From assembly GCA_964017145.1 (NCBI GenBank), contig OZ024847.1, forward strand, positions 2,790,001 to 2,854,000: DNA of 64,000 nucleotides. The letters are read 5' to 3'. The position numbers and the translations under genes are program-made. Position 1 is the first letter of the stretch. Each line of letters opens with the position of its first letter. Below the pieces are notes generated by a model. The model ran no database searches and was not told the DNA's origin. It saw nothing but the letters and a program-made list of their open reading frames with translations. This document shows, one piece after another, positions 36,196 through 47,823 of the stretch. The DNA comes from Agrocybe praecox. Its lineage: Eukaryota > Basidiomycota > Agaricomycetes > Agaricales > Agrocybaceae.

Positions 36196-36866
36196 AGGAT
36201 TATTTACTTTGAACACTTTACTTTTACCTTTTACTTCTGTCGGCAACGTTTCATCTTCATATTGCGTTTCTTTTTTTTAGGAGACAAAACACGCTTACTA
36301 GGGTAAACCGGGCTGTGCCGCTGTGGGAGAATTTCCTTGCAAAACATAAGTATGGGGTTTTCCCTCAGAAATTGTATGGGTTATGGGTTGGATTTCCCTG
36401 CGAACCAACTTGGTGGATTGAAAATGTCATGGATCATAAGTGGTTGAGGGGTATGGCTTAAGAGAGGTTCGACTCTAGATATAGATTAGATGACAATTGC
36501 AGACAAAGAATCAAATCTAATTACCAGAGGCTATCCCACGCCTCTACGCGTGCTCCTGGTAGTACCATAAATCGAAGGCATGTGCAATCAAACTCTCCGA
36601 CCGCTCTAGAAATTTACCTCGGGTTGAAACCAAGCGCAAGCGCGAAATTAGTCTTTAGACTCTAGAGGGAGTCGTTCTCAGGAGGAGGTCTAAACGGTAC
36701 ATGTTGAAGTACAGGTGTCATTTAATCTACGACACAGTACGCCCAGAGTACACATTATCACTGTATACCGTGAGTTTTGATAGAAAAACGCGCCGTTTAG
36801 TAATCGTTCTTACGTTCCATACTAGATTCCATATATTTATAAATACCACTGGGAGAAGATAACTCG

Positions 36867-39378
36867 ATGGGGCTGACGGGAACAACTGACGGATTACTTA
36901 CAAAAGCCCTTGACGAACATACATATGTTCTTGCTCACTCAAGTATGAATAACATATACTTGCTCATCTTCTCTTGCGTTGGTGTCTATGTGGTCCGCAA
37001 GCTGGTGGAATACCGGAGGATCATACAATCTATACAGTCAGTTAGCCAGCTTTTTTCCTAACTGATTCTAAAAAGGATGATATATCCCGCCACGTAGGAA
37101 TTTTCCTGGAAAACGCTTGTTGGTATCGTCTAGAAGTGCGCTTGGACTCCTTTTACCCAGGATTAGAGGAATCAACCAGGGAAGGAGATTCATGTTCGAT
37201 AGCAAGCATAAATGTTCGTGTTTCTAGCTTAGAGACGTTAGTAACCTTGCCTGATGTCGATTTCTTTCTTTCTATCTTCAGTTTTCGAGGAAATTGGATT
37301 GGATGTATACTACTCTGTGAGTCCATAAAGGCTGCGACATGATGCTGGAGCATGGTATGGCAGAGCTTATATTTTTCATCAGGTCTCTGTGTTTCCGCAA
37401 CCAAAGGCTCTGCTCGTATTGTCAGACCCGGCATTGATCAAGGTTAGCTCGTGGTGATCTCAGATCGGGGCATTTTTCAATTGCTAATATTATCACAGGA
37501 GGTGACCCTCTCGCGGGCACGGTTTCCAAAGCCTGCTCATATATATCGAGCTATCTCATTATATGGCAGCAATATTGTTGCATCGGAGGGAGAAGAATGG
37601 AAGAAATACAGGAAGATTTCTGCTCCAGCATTTTCAGATGTATGTATTTACAATCATTTATTTGAGAGATTCTGGCTAACCTGCGTTCAGAGAAATAATA
37701 AACTAGTCTGGGACGAGACAGTGAAAATTATGAATGGCCTTTTCAACGACCTTTGGATGGATCGTGACGTCATAAATATTGACCACGCCGTCGATCTTAC
37801 TTTGCAGGTTTGACTCGACATCATTTTTCTATTTACAATGTTAAAACTGACTAAGATATCAGATAGCTTTGTTCGTTATTGGCGCTGCTGGATTTGGCAG
37901 AGGGATCTCCTGGAAGGATGATGCTGTCGTTCCTGCGAGCCATACGATGACCTTCAAGGAATCTCTTCACATTGTCACGACTGACCTTCTAATCAAGGTT
38001 ATAGTCCCTTCGTGGGCAATGGGTCTGACAGCAAGATGGCGTAGGGCTACCATGGCCTTTGAAGAACTCCGTGTAAACATTTCTTCAATTCGAATTTCAC
38101 ATCACACCTTGTCTAATTTTTGAGCTTCTTACAGAAATATATGATAGAGATGATTCGCGAGCGGGAAAAGCTCCAAAAGATTGAACGCCACGATCTATTT
38201 AGCAGCCTTTTAGCTGCAAACAGTGATATCGACTCGGCCGCTTTGAGCGACACCGAACTCACGGGTGCGTGCATTCTTCCAAATAGACGTCTTTACTTTA
38301 ACCCGCTTTTTGCAGGCAATATATTCGTATTTCTAGTTGCTGGACATGAAGTACGTTTTTTTCACTATTGAGCTTGATAAATTACTTCATATCACTAGAC
38401 CACGGCGCATACCCTGAGCTTCACATTCGCGTTACTAGCGCTATACCAAGACGAACAAGACAAGCTATTCCAGCATATTAAATCTGTTTTGAAAGGAAGA
38501 AATGCCGTACGCAACCTGTTCCGTTTGTCCTTTGCAATTGACTGATTTACGTACAGGAATACGAAGACATGCCTGCTTTGAGCTATGCTATGGCGTTCGT
38601 TTCCATCACCTCCTCTTAGTATACGCCCACTAATAACGCCCACAGTGTCTATAACGAGACATTACGGATGTTCCCTCCGGTGGGTATGGAGGGTATCGAT
38701 AATTATCACAACTGACTGACATTCGAATAGGTCATAAGCATCCCAAAGATGTCCGCAGAAGACACCAGTCTGTTGGCTACTCACGTCAACGGCGAGAAGG
38801 TTCCTGTCCCAATTCCGAAGGGCACTATAATCAACCTTAACACTGCTGGCTTACATTACAATCGTACGTTTTAAAAGATTCCGTGTCTTTGAAAATCGCT
38901 CCAATTTTCTCTTCAGCGCGTTATTGGGAGGACCCACACACTTTCAAGCCAGAGAGGTTCCTCGGAGATTGGCCTCGTGATGCGTTTTTACCTTTCAGTG
39001 GAGGTAATGATACTTCATCCTTTCGTATACGTATACTCAACGATATATACAGGAGCTCGAGCGTGCCTAGGAAGAAAGTGCGTAGTATCAATAATGGTTT
39101 GTTTGATGATTTACCCTGAGTTTTATTAGGTTCTTCGAGACCGAAGGAATAGCCATATTGACCATGATGGTATCTCAATACAAGATTACTGTAAAAGAGG
39201 AGCCTCAATTTGTAGGGGAGACGTTCGAGCAGCGCAAGACCAGGGTGTTGAGCGCGAAACCTGGTTTAACTGTAACGTACGTTCTATCCCATTCGGTTCC
39301 GTTTTCATGTCTGACGTTGTCATATTTTCAACCAGACCCGTTCGAGTACCTTTGACGTTTACCAGGCGTCGGACCTAA
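36867..39378 (+). CDS. cytochrome P450 monooxygenase, copy 2
   Basis: Tandem paralogue of the gene at 33777 with the same exon plan. The ATG at 36867 opens a 26-residue extension (MGLTGTTDGLLTKALDEHTY) that is in frame with the anchor beginning at 36945 (MNNIYLLIFSCVGVYVVRKL); in copy 1 the equivalent upstream frame ends in TGA. Landmarks: NFPGKRLLVSSRSALGLLLP, EGEEWKKYRKISAPAFSD, the I-helix AGHETTAHTLSF, YNETLRMFPP, FKPERFLGDWP and FSGG-ARACLGRKF. Stop at 39376-39378. Amino-acid differences from copy 1 are modest and include segments around the presumed substrate contacts (for example VISIPKMSAEDTSLLATHV against VVSIPKVSAEDTSLLVTRV). Which of the two start codons is used is open. Confidence 0.88.
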
Positions 39379-40424
39379 AGGATTATTTACTTTGAACACT
39401 TTACTTTTACCTTTTACTTTTGTCGGCAACGTTTCAGCTTCATATTGCGTTTCTTTTTTTTTTTTTTCGAAGACACGCTTAGTAGGGGAAAATATTGCCA
39501 TGTTATTGAGGCGCTATAGAAAAAAAAATCGAAACCTTAGTTTTTGCCCAGTTCAGTTTTACTGGAGGCCGTACTCAAAGATGGTCATCTTCCAACGCGG
39601 CTGGCCCTGACTCGAACTGCCCCAATAATTTATGGAAAGGGATCTTCCTGACCCACGTCCACTTGCATGGTCATAGGCAGATTTTGAACAACGATTTTGG
39701 AATCATCTGTCGTTCTGACGGTTAATGCCGTTAACATAGACTTTCTTGAGACTGGAAAAAGAGAAAATTTATAAGCAGAGCGGGATGAATATATGTTGGG
39801 ATGGTATTTCGTGTAGTAGCCTTGATTCTTAAAGGAGAGTATGTTCTTTCGAAATGTCTCAAAATCATTCCGCCTCAGAGAAGGAATCGTAAAGTAATCG
39901 AGCTGCATTATTTTCTGGGCCTTGAGTTGACCGGCTTGCTTGTGAATGTCAGATAAGGTCCTTAGTACGGATCAAAATTCTATTTTGAAAGTGCCCTGGT
40001 GGGTGCCTGGTTGATTATGTTTGTTCGTAGACGCTCAAACCTCGACCCTTGTGCGTGTACGTTCCACGTAAGTACTATTGGAAAATCTGCTGTTTTGCTC
40101 TCAGTACTTTAGATACATGCGTTTAATTGTTGCACGTTAAAATACGAAAAGAGTCTCCGACCAGAATCCTTCGTCATTGTACTTTTCTCCACCAGTGATT
40201 ATATAACGACTGCTCCTATCAATTTTCACCGTTTCACGCAGCATCGATATGAAGGGGTGTAGCACTCATTTATGAGTAGTGAGCATGTAGTTTCTTGGAC
40301 TGAAAGGCACTGAGGTTGGTGAGATGGTGGTATGAAAACAAGCGAGTCTTGTGATCGCCGAAGTCGGACGTTTGCACGCTGCGATGGCACTTAACTGAAA
40401 CTCTGACCTTCCCAACGTTTCTAA
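39379..40424. other. intergenic with one weak minus-strand frame
   Basis: 3' flank of the P450 duplication and 5' flank of the LRR gene. A 92-codon minus-strand frame at 39630-39908 (containing SKIVVQNLPMTMQVDVGQED) has no family I know; it could be a gene fragment but is not called. Confidence 0.4.
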
Positions 40425-43400
40425 ATGTCTTCGGCGGCGTCGTCGTCGTCGTCTTCTGGCTCGTGCCCACCGTCCTCGTCGGCAGTAACGATACCGGTTC
40501 CCGGAAAGTCAATCCTAAAACGACCACCACCAGCTCAACCGTCGCTCTTCTCGCGTATCACTCGATTTTTGCCTACCCAGGCCGCACAAGCTCCAGCTGC
40601 GACAGAGGAGGAAGTTAAACCTTTGAAAAGAGCGCATTTCATTTTGCCACAAATTGCTACTATTTACCCCATCTCGTCTGTCAACCCTCCATCAACACCG
40701 ACCTTAAAAGATGAAAAACGGGCGATTGAAGACAGAGAGGCAGAGAGGCGAAAGAAGGTGGTTCGCGGCAATGTAAACAGCCCTGATTCCGACGAATGGT
40801 GGTCGATGGACAAGGTCGAGTCATTTTACCGGGAGTGTTGTGCAGGTTGCGAGGAGGAACCAGATCCAGCGATAACCGTTGCCTTCAAAGTATGTTTATA
40901 GCCATGTTCATACGTCCATCTTATATTTCTTTCTTTCTTTTCTGCAGCACGCTTCCCCAAGCAGTCCTAGGACTGTGGATCTTTCTGGCGTTCAATTGAA
41001 TTTTACTTCAGCATCCATCCTTTCAGATGTGTTTTCGATCGAGTGGGGTTTGAGAAAATTGGTATTCCGAGAGTGCGACCTCGATGATTATGTAGGTTCC
41101 TCCATCATGGCGCCGAGACTTCTCTCATGGAACGATGCACCAGATATTAAAACCCATGTTGCACGCCCTGCTAATTCCCGGGACACTGTCGTTTCTATCG
41201 GTCGCGTCTAATCGTCGCCTAAAGACTACTGCATTTCGGCTGATTGGTGCATATGTTGAGAAGGTATTTGATCTGTTGTCCCTAATACTCATATCTTACC
41301 GTATCCCAGGCAAGGAGTCTACAATTTCTTGATTTATCCCAGAATCAGCTCGACAAAAAGGCCATAGAATTCATAGTCGCAGCGCTACAGACGGCCCCTG
41401 AACCGGGATTAGTGTCATTGCGGCTCGATGATTGCGCTTTACGACCTGCTGCGCTGGAAGCTTTATGTCGAGCCGTCCGAACTTCGTCCTTGCGAAATAT
41501 TTCGCTACGGCACAATCATATATCTGTTAGCGGTGGAGTTGCACTTGCCCTCATGATTAGGGATTATCCCGACGTGGTACCCACGCCGGGCAACTCGTCT
41601 CCTTACGGGACTTCATCGGGGACATCCTCTCCAACAGCTTCTGTGACTAGTCTATCGATGACATCTCCCCCTTCTACGCCAACCACTCAGACCCAGAATC
41701 CTCTGCTACATGCCAACGCACGCCCAGGACCACTCGCCCCACCACCACGCCATCCAACAACGGTTCCTATGCAAACCACATATACCCCCTATGTTCCCAA
41801 GGCACGTCGAGGTAGGGCTCCGCCCACTACTGCAGTCAATCCGCTTTCTCCTACTGGCCAACACGTCCCCATCATCACCTCTTCTTCTAGAGGAGGCGTG
41901 ACAACCCGACATCCTCCTCCGCCTGGTGCTGCAGGAACAAATCCTCATCCTCATAGCCAGCATGACGCTGGACCTAGTGCCGCTTTGCTAGACAAAGTCA
42001 GGGCGTTGGATTCTCTGCCGAGGTTGGGAGCCTTGAGGACGTTGGATCTAAAAGGAAATGATTTGAGGGTTTGTATCACCCATCTTAAGTATTGCGCATC
42101 TGTGTTGATGATCATTACCACGACAGACGGGTGTAACTTACATTGCTCAAGTTCTGAAACGTAATCGCACCTTGAAGGTGCTGAACCTAAGCGAAAACAA
42201 ACTTGATGTCCAATGTCTCGTGTCTATCGCAGAAGCACTGGTATGTGGATGGAGCATGTTTCTAGGTGCTTTATTTATCGTTTTTACTTTTCTAGAAATA
42301 CAATTCAAGTTTGGAGACATTGGACCTGAATAAGAACCCCTGTTCTGGCCCAGGACTGGAAGGTGTAAGTTTGGAATCTGTTATAATGCCGCAGTCGTAT
42401 TCTCATAAAAGCTTCGCAGATCCAATCATTGAGGACAGCTTTTACTCTTAATACCGCTCTCAAGCGCTTATTCCTTTCCTCCACTTCGATGACTTCGACT
42501 GGAGCTATCGCTCTTGCAGAGTTCCTACCTGAATCAACATCCCTTCTTCATCTCGATTTGACGAACAACAATCTGGATATTGCAGGAGTAATGGCTTTGA
42601 GTTCCGGATTGAAAGCTAACCACGTCATGCGATGCCTAGACTTGAACATTCCTCCTGGCGATGAAGAATTTGCAAGGTCAGTACTAATATTTACCGTGAT
42701 ATCTCTCATTAAAAGGACTGGGTATGAATTAGAATGTGCAGAGAAATCTTGAATTCATGTGTGAGGAATACAGAGGAAGCGGAGCGGCAATCCAAAGTAT
42801 CTGAGGGGTCTGCTAGTGGACGTGGACTCGGCAGAGGAGTGTGGGGCATGATTGAAGACAGCGAACTAGCCAAAACTATCAGACAGGGAGAGGAAAAGAA
42901 GGCAAGTGGTTAGCTAGTTCATTCATCTATAGTCGCCATTAACTTGTATCTAGAATGAGAGCGACATCGCCGGCAAAGCTTGGGCAGCTGTAACCCAATT
43001 AAGCAAACTCCTCGTATTGAACGCTCCCAACTCCCCCACTACCCCCAAAGGCCCAACGCCAACTGTGTCCACTGGAGATGCGCTCCCTAATGCCAGGAAG
43101 ATTGCCACTGAATTAGCCAATATAATTCAAGAGACAGAAGACCCGGTTCGATTGGAGGAGCTTTTGGGTATCAATGACCAGCTGTTGTCATTACTCAAGA
43201 AATTCCCAATGATCACTAACCGACCACATCTTACCTTACAAGGCCTTGGGTTGAATACGGATAACAGTGCCCATAGCTCGGATAGCGATGGTGATGGCAG
43301 ACTTGATGGACTGCCTCACATCAATGGTCGCGTAAATGGACACTTGTCGGTAGAACTTTCCGATAGTAGCAGTGTTGTTAGCCTTGATGAAGAGGAAGAA

Positions 43401-44157
43401 GATGGACCAGCTACTCCTAGGGTTGATAAAGGCAAGCAAAAGGCTGAGCCTGAGCCTGAAGAACCCGAAATGGTGCTCAGTCCGAAGACTTTTATAATCA
43501 ATGAGCGAACTGAGGATGGGGAATACGATGACCAACACTATCACCCCGAAGTTGTGACTTCCCCCAATGATATGTACGTTGTATACTGTGATATTCTGAA
43601 GGGTTAGAGAATTAATTATTTTCCTAACAGGTCTCGAAGCTGGGTCGAAGAAGAAGGAGAGGTGTTTAGAAAAGGTGCTGTTCTTCTGGGCCCAGAAGAA
43701 ATGGAGGGTGAATATGCTGGCGAGGAGTTACGAAAAGAGGTGATAATTTTTTCATGACTAAAGAGATGCTTTATTCATTACCAATGATGCCATGTAGCTC
43801 TTGGAAGCCATGGTCGAACGGCCACCTCCGCGTCCATTAACGGACGAGTTCGGTTTGGAACTTTCACCTGATCCAAATCTACCAACAGGCGACAACCGCT
43901 CACCCAACCGCTCACCCAATATACCCCAGGCTACTTCGCCGACGACTGAGGCCGCAAGTCCCAAGTCTCCTCCAAGACCATATATATCGCGTAGTCGGTC
44001 GGCGTCCAACTCCATCCTCAGCCTTATTTCACCGACTACACCTACGTCATCAACGGAACATGTTAATTCTGTGTCAAGTCCAGTGTCTATGGACATAGGA
44101 CGTCCACCTCTACCTAGGAATCATTCTTCGCCTGCATCGCCGACAGTTGGGTCATGA
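40425..44157 (+). CDS. leucine-rich-repeat (RNI-like) protein related to PP1 regulatory subunit 37
   Basis: Eleven exons (40425-40889, 40948-41091, 41144-41263, 41310-42068, 42127-42240, 42296-42364, 42420-42676, 42742-42901, 42954-43573, 43631-43739, 43798-44157) sum to 1058 residues in phase. A Ser-rich start is followed by KSILKRPP and LKRAHFILP; KRAHF at 68-72 fits the loose RVxF PP1-docking pattern. RNI-type LRRs follow: LQFLDLSQNQLDKKAIEFIV, GLVSLRLDDCALRPAALEAL, LRNISLRHNHIS, LRTLDLKGNDLR, LKVLNLSENKLDVQCLVSI, LETLDLNKNPCSGPGLEG and SLLHLDLTNNNLDIAGVMAL. A 170-residue Pro/Ser/Thr insert sits between two of them. The C-terminal 400 residues are acidic and Ser/Pro-rich. Intron 8 is GC-AG. 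The PP1 link is inference from architecture. Confidence 0.85.
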
Positions 44158-44764
44158 TGATGAATGATTCACTGGCTTCAAACTCCGTAATACCTGGAGT
44201 CACTGAATTGTCATTTAAGGAGGACATCTATGGAGGATTAGACTTTCTACCACATTTTTGCGTCACTTCTTTGGATCATTATTTTCACATTTAATACCTT
44301 ATTATATTCAACCTATCACTTCTTCAGACTGATACACATACATTGGCATTATTGGCATGACCTTCGCTCCTTACTTGCCCCTTACACATTTTTACATATT
44401 ACGCGATCTCCTGATTCTCAAGGGCGTAAGTATTTGATGTACGTTCTGCGCCAGCGGTCCAAATTTCGAATAGTATTTGGTGGTGTAACGTGTTACTTGT
44501 TTGCGTGCGCACCAGCGCTTCCAAATATCAGTCAGGCACGCCCACGGTTTTTCTTGTCTTGTACACGGTACATTATGCATAAGTGCTGCATGGCAACATT
44601 CATCTCTGCAATTGCAAATTGTGAAAAGAACAATTGGCCGAATTTGTGTGAGGTGCCCAAACATTTGGCGGGGTTGCCAGCCGCGGGCGTGAGACTGTCA
44701 GTGGGACCGACTGTGCAAAATCCAATTCATAGAGTTGTAACTTCCCTCTTACTTCCATCCTGCC
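44158..44764. other. intergenic
   Basis: 3' end of the LRR gene and promoter of the peroxiredoxin gene. No feature is recognised. Confidence 0.5.
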
Positions 44765-45784
44765 ATGCCTCCCCGTAAGACCTCAGACGATGCTGCCGCT
44801 GAACCCAGGAGATCGGGACGCATCGCTTCCTTGCCAACTGCGCCCGTTGCAGAGGCGAAACCCAAAGCAGCAAAAGCAAAAACAACGACGAAAAAGAGGT
44901 CGGCCGAGGCTGTAGATGATTCAACCAAGGAAGAATCATCAGCTGCGAAAAAGGTTGGTTTATTTTTCTCGTTTGAGGATCGCTTTTCTCGATTTTTTTC
45001 TTTCTTATATCGTATTGTTTATATCAAGGCCAAACCTGACGACTCGGACGCCGTCGTAGCTGAGCCTGCTGAGGAAAGCGGTAAACCCGCAGAAAGCAGC
45101 GAGGCTTCATCTCTCCCTAAGATCGAGATTGGTGACAATTTACCTGAATTAGTTCTCAAGAATGAAAAGGGTGAAGATATTCAGGTATCTGAACTTGCTG
45201 TAGAAAAGGGCGTCATTCTTTTCTTGGTTCCCAAGGCTGATACGCGTAAGTGACGCATGTTTTTTCGGTGCTTCTTTGCAAGGGCGGGCGTTTTTTTCAC
45301 TACGGAGTTGCTAATTCTTTTTTTTTCTTTTTCGGTAGCCGGATGCACGAACCAAGCGTGCGGATTCAGGGATATTTATCCTGACTTTACTTCTCTGAAC
45401 TATGTTGTATACTGCCTGAGCGCAGACTCTCCTGCCGCCCAGAGCAAGTGGCAAACTAAGGTAAGGTCTTCAGGTTGATTCTTATATAGTCTAATGCCAC
45501 AGCAAGCTCACAAATTGAACAGAAAGAACTCCCATATCCCCTTATTTCTGATCCCAAAAGACAACTTATCACTGCTCTGGGGGCCGGCGAGGGTGGAAAG
45601 ACGAAAAGAAGTCATTTCATTTTCGAAAAGGGGGGAAAGCTTATCAACAAGAAACTTCCCGTTTCTCCAGGGGACAGGTGAGAAGCCTTTGCCCGATTGC
45701 CTATAGAATAACAAAACTCATATTCATCATCACTTGAATTCCAGTCCGAAGCTGGCCATGGAATTCGTCAAGAGCCAGGTCTGA
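44765..45784 (+). CDS. PrxQ/BCP-type peroxiredoxin with nuclear-type N-terminal extension (Dot5-like)
   Basis: Exons 44765-44953, 45029-45245, 45339-45460, 45523-45677 and 45745-45784 give 240 residues. Residues 1-90 are basic then acidic, with PRRSGRIASLP and KPKAAKAKTTTKKR, like a nuclear or chromatin-associated tail. The thioredoxin-fold domain follows: IEIGDNLPELVLKNEKGEDI, LFLVPKADTPGCTNQACGF with the peroxidatic Cys and a second Cys four residues on (CTNQAC), typical of PrxQ, and YVVYCLSADSPAAQSKWQTK, LISDPKRQLITALGA. Yeast Dot5 is the nuclear member of this family and reduces alkyl hydroperoxides using thioredoxin. The nuclear location is inferred from the tail. Confidence 0.92.
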
Positions 45785-46109
45785 TCAGACCTGGGTCGAA
45801 CTAATACTACAAATATTTATACATCAATCTCAATGAAATGTGCAGGTCTTGTTTTTAGTGATAGTTTTGTAATGTGTGCGGTCAATTTCCACCCCTGGGT
45901 TTTATACAATGTTGTTGTTGATATGATACATGGTGCTTTGATATCTTGATTTCTATTATACACTGCGTGGCCTTGGTCTTCTGAGTCCTGTAAGCTTGTT
46001 CAGCCAGGGGCTCGTGTTTCAGTAATGGCTTTGACTCGCCTCAGCGCGGCTACAGGAACCCGGCTTCTCGCAGAGCATTTCCTACAATAGAGGTCAGTCA
46101 TCCATCCCA

Positions 46110-46598
46110 CTACACGTCATGGGGAGAACACGGGTACGTACCTATCATCCTCTCGTCTGGTTCAATCCGAGTTGTACTGTGTGAGGCTAACTTGAAGTGT
46201 CCGCCAGACGATTGACGCTTGGGCCGGTCCAGCACAATAGGCAGGATACGGAAAGTTGCATTCATCCTGCCTTCTGTCATTCCCATCCCTCTCTCTTCAT
46301 CTCTCCTTTCTCTAGAATACCGACGGTGACTGAGCCATCGATATGCGTAAAGTCCCAAGGTGATTACAAGGCAAAAGAAGAAAACGCCTGTAAAGCCAGG
46401 CCACTCCAAGTTTCCGGTGATTTTAGCGAAATATGCGCGGATGGTGGCCAAGACGATAGCTAGCGAAATGAAGCCTGTGACGAAAAATTCTTCGGCTTTG
46501 GACAGGAGGGAGGCTACTGTCATTATGCTAGCCATTATAGTGGACGCTCTCTTGAGGGTGAATGCACTTGTACGTAGCGAGGGAAGAAGAGGTGACAC
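46110..46598 (-). CDS. small two-TM membrane protein, unrecognised
   Basis: A single frame of 162 residues on the minus strand. Two hydrophobic segments are clear: FVTGFISLAIVLATIRAYF and FTGVFFFCLVITLGLYAYRW, separated by AKITGNLEWPG. The C-terminal half is Arg-rich and polar (HRRYSRERRDEERG), likely cytosolic. The N-terminal 25 residues may be cleaved or belong to a different start (the Met at residue 22 is an alternative). No family recognised. No introns detected, so this could also be a chance frame, but the paired TM segments argue for a real gene. Confidence 0.5.
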   Translation of the reverse strand: MSPLLPSLRTSAFTLKRASTIMASIMTVASLLSKAEEFFVTGFISLAIVLATIRAYFAKITGNLEWPGFTGVFFFCLVITLGLYAYRWLSHRRYSRERRDEERGMGMTEGRMNATFRILPIVLDRPKRQSSGGHFKLASHSTTRIEPDERMIGTYPCSPHDV

Positions 46599-47823
46599 AA
46601 TGCATTATGACGGCCGTTAAATATGATCAATGTTCCGAGAATTTTCTCAGGTTATGTCGGGTTTATGTTCCAGGTCGAGGGACACCGAGGGGACACGTAA
46701 TTTTATTGGTAAAGGCACGGGCAAGAGCCCTTAATGATTCGTTCTTGCCGGCTCTTTGAGTGGACAACAATAGATTCCCGGATCCGAAGCTTCCTATTTT
46801 TTCGCCGAAAAACGATGTTGACCACCGTTCCGGGCAAGTCGTGACCGAACAAGAAACTCGAAACACTTCATTTCCCTCTATAAAAGATTCGCTCCAACGG
46901 CCGACGAACCGACTAGAATTCCAGGCAGTTCTAGAGTGATGTCTTTTAGCAAGAAAAATATGTCGCCCATCTTTCGAATAGTAACGGTGTCGAGGGTATG
47001 TTTGACAAATATGATGACAACCTATTTGTGAGTGTCGCTTGGACGGGACACTAAAAAAAGACTAAACTTGTAAAATAAGCGTTGACATTCATAAGGCTCG
47101 GAAGCTCGAGCTTGAAGGGCAGGCATTTGTCAAAACCGAGACTCCAAGGAGACAATTCCTAGTCATAAAGGTGACGAGATTTTTGTGGCCATGCATGACT
47201 CGTTTCATGGAAGCGACTAGGCACGGTTGAGCTTGAGGATCGATTATTGAAAGTAAAAAAAAGTGGCGGAGATACTGCGATCCACAGTCCAGCCACATTG
47301 GTGCCACAGAAGATTTGGGATCGCAGAATGTTCGTCCAAAACGGCCATTTTATGAATGCACCAAGATGGATTAGCGGATGAAGCATTCCTGCGGGTTGCC
47401 TGCGGGGCGGGGTGAATTAACTGGCGTATCTTATCTTATCTTATCAAACCCTTACATAATCACCAGATTGGCTGCTAAGCGCTAACTTGGCCCTTGCATC
47501 AACTTGAACTTTGCACTCAGCAGACCAACAGCAGACTCGATTCCTTACTCACCTTCCGGTTTCGATGATCGCAAATTCATTCTTTCATTAACTGACCAAT
47601 GAAGCATATCAGAGTACCGCGTGAAGTTCGGACCATGAAGACCTTCTTGATTGCACAGCCAGCCACCCAGTGGCCCACCCACCCAATAACCGCTTAGTGC
47701 CAACCATCCCTGCGCCACACGTGGACTAGAACAAGGAATTGGTGGTATAAGACCATTACATGAGTACTAGGGAGAACCTAGACCATTGGTAGTCAGTGGC
47801 TGACCTTCAACCTCTTTCTCGTC
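46599..47823. other. 1.2-kb gene-free region
   Basis: No gene supported on either strand. Contains a short TTATC simple repeat at about 47427-47445 and the presumed promoter of the secreted-protein gene at its right end. Confidence 0.45.

Larger units (their letters stand above)
33160..39480 (+). repeat. tandem direct duplication, two units of about 3.2 kb each carrying a P450 gene
   Basis: Unit 1 runs from about 33160 to 36300 and unit 2 from about 36485 to 39480. Shared non-coding landmarks include ATTAGATGACAATTG (33164 and 36486), the TATCCCACGCCTCTACGCGTG-like block (33242 and 36530), intron sequences, and the 3' block with TTACTTTGAACACTTTAC (36206 and 39388). About 180 bp of unique sequence lies between the units. 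Differences are scattered substitutions and small indels. The equivalent start codons are 3168 bp apart (33777 and 36945). Confidence 0.9.

Noticed and set aside
36466..36476. GGTTCGACTCT resembling a tRNA B-box
   Set aside because: No A-box, anticodon stem or acceptor pairing could be drawn around it.
39630..39908. 92-codon minus-strand frame
   Set aside because: No recognised domain, no splice context and no support beyond being open; left as a note in the intergenic entry.
47427..47445. TTATC simple repeat as a possible transposon end
   Set aside because: No matching second end or target duplication nearby.
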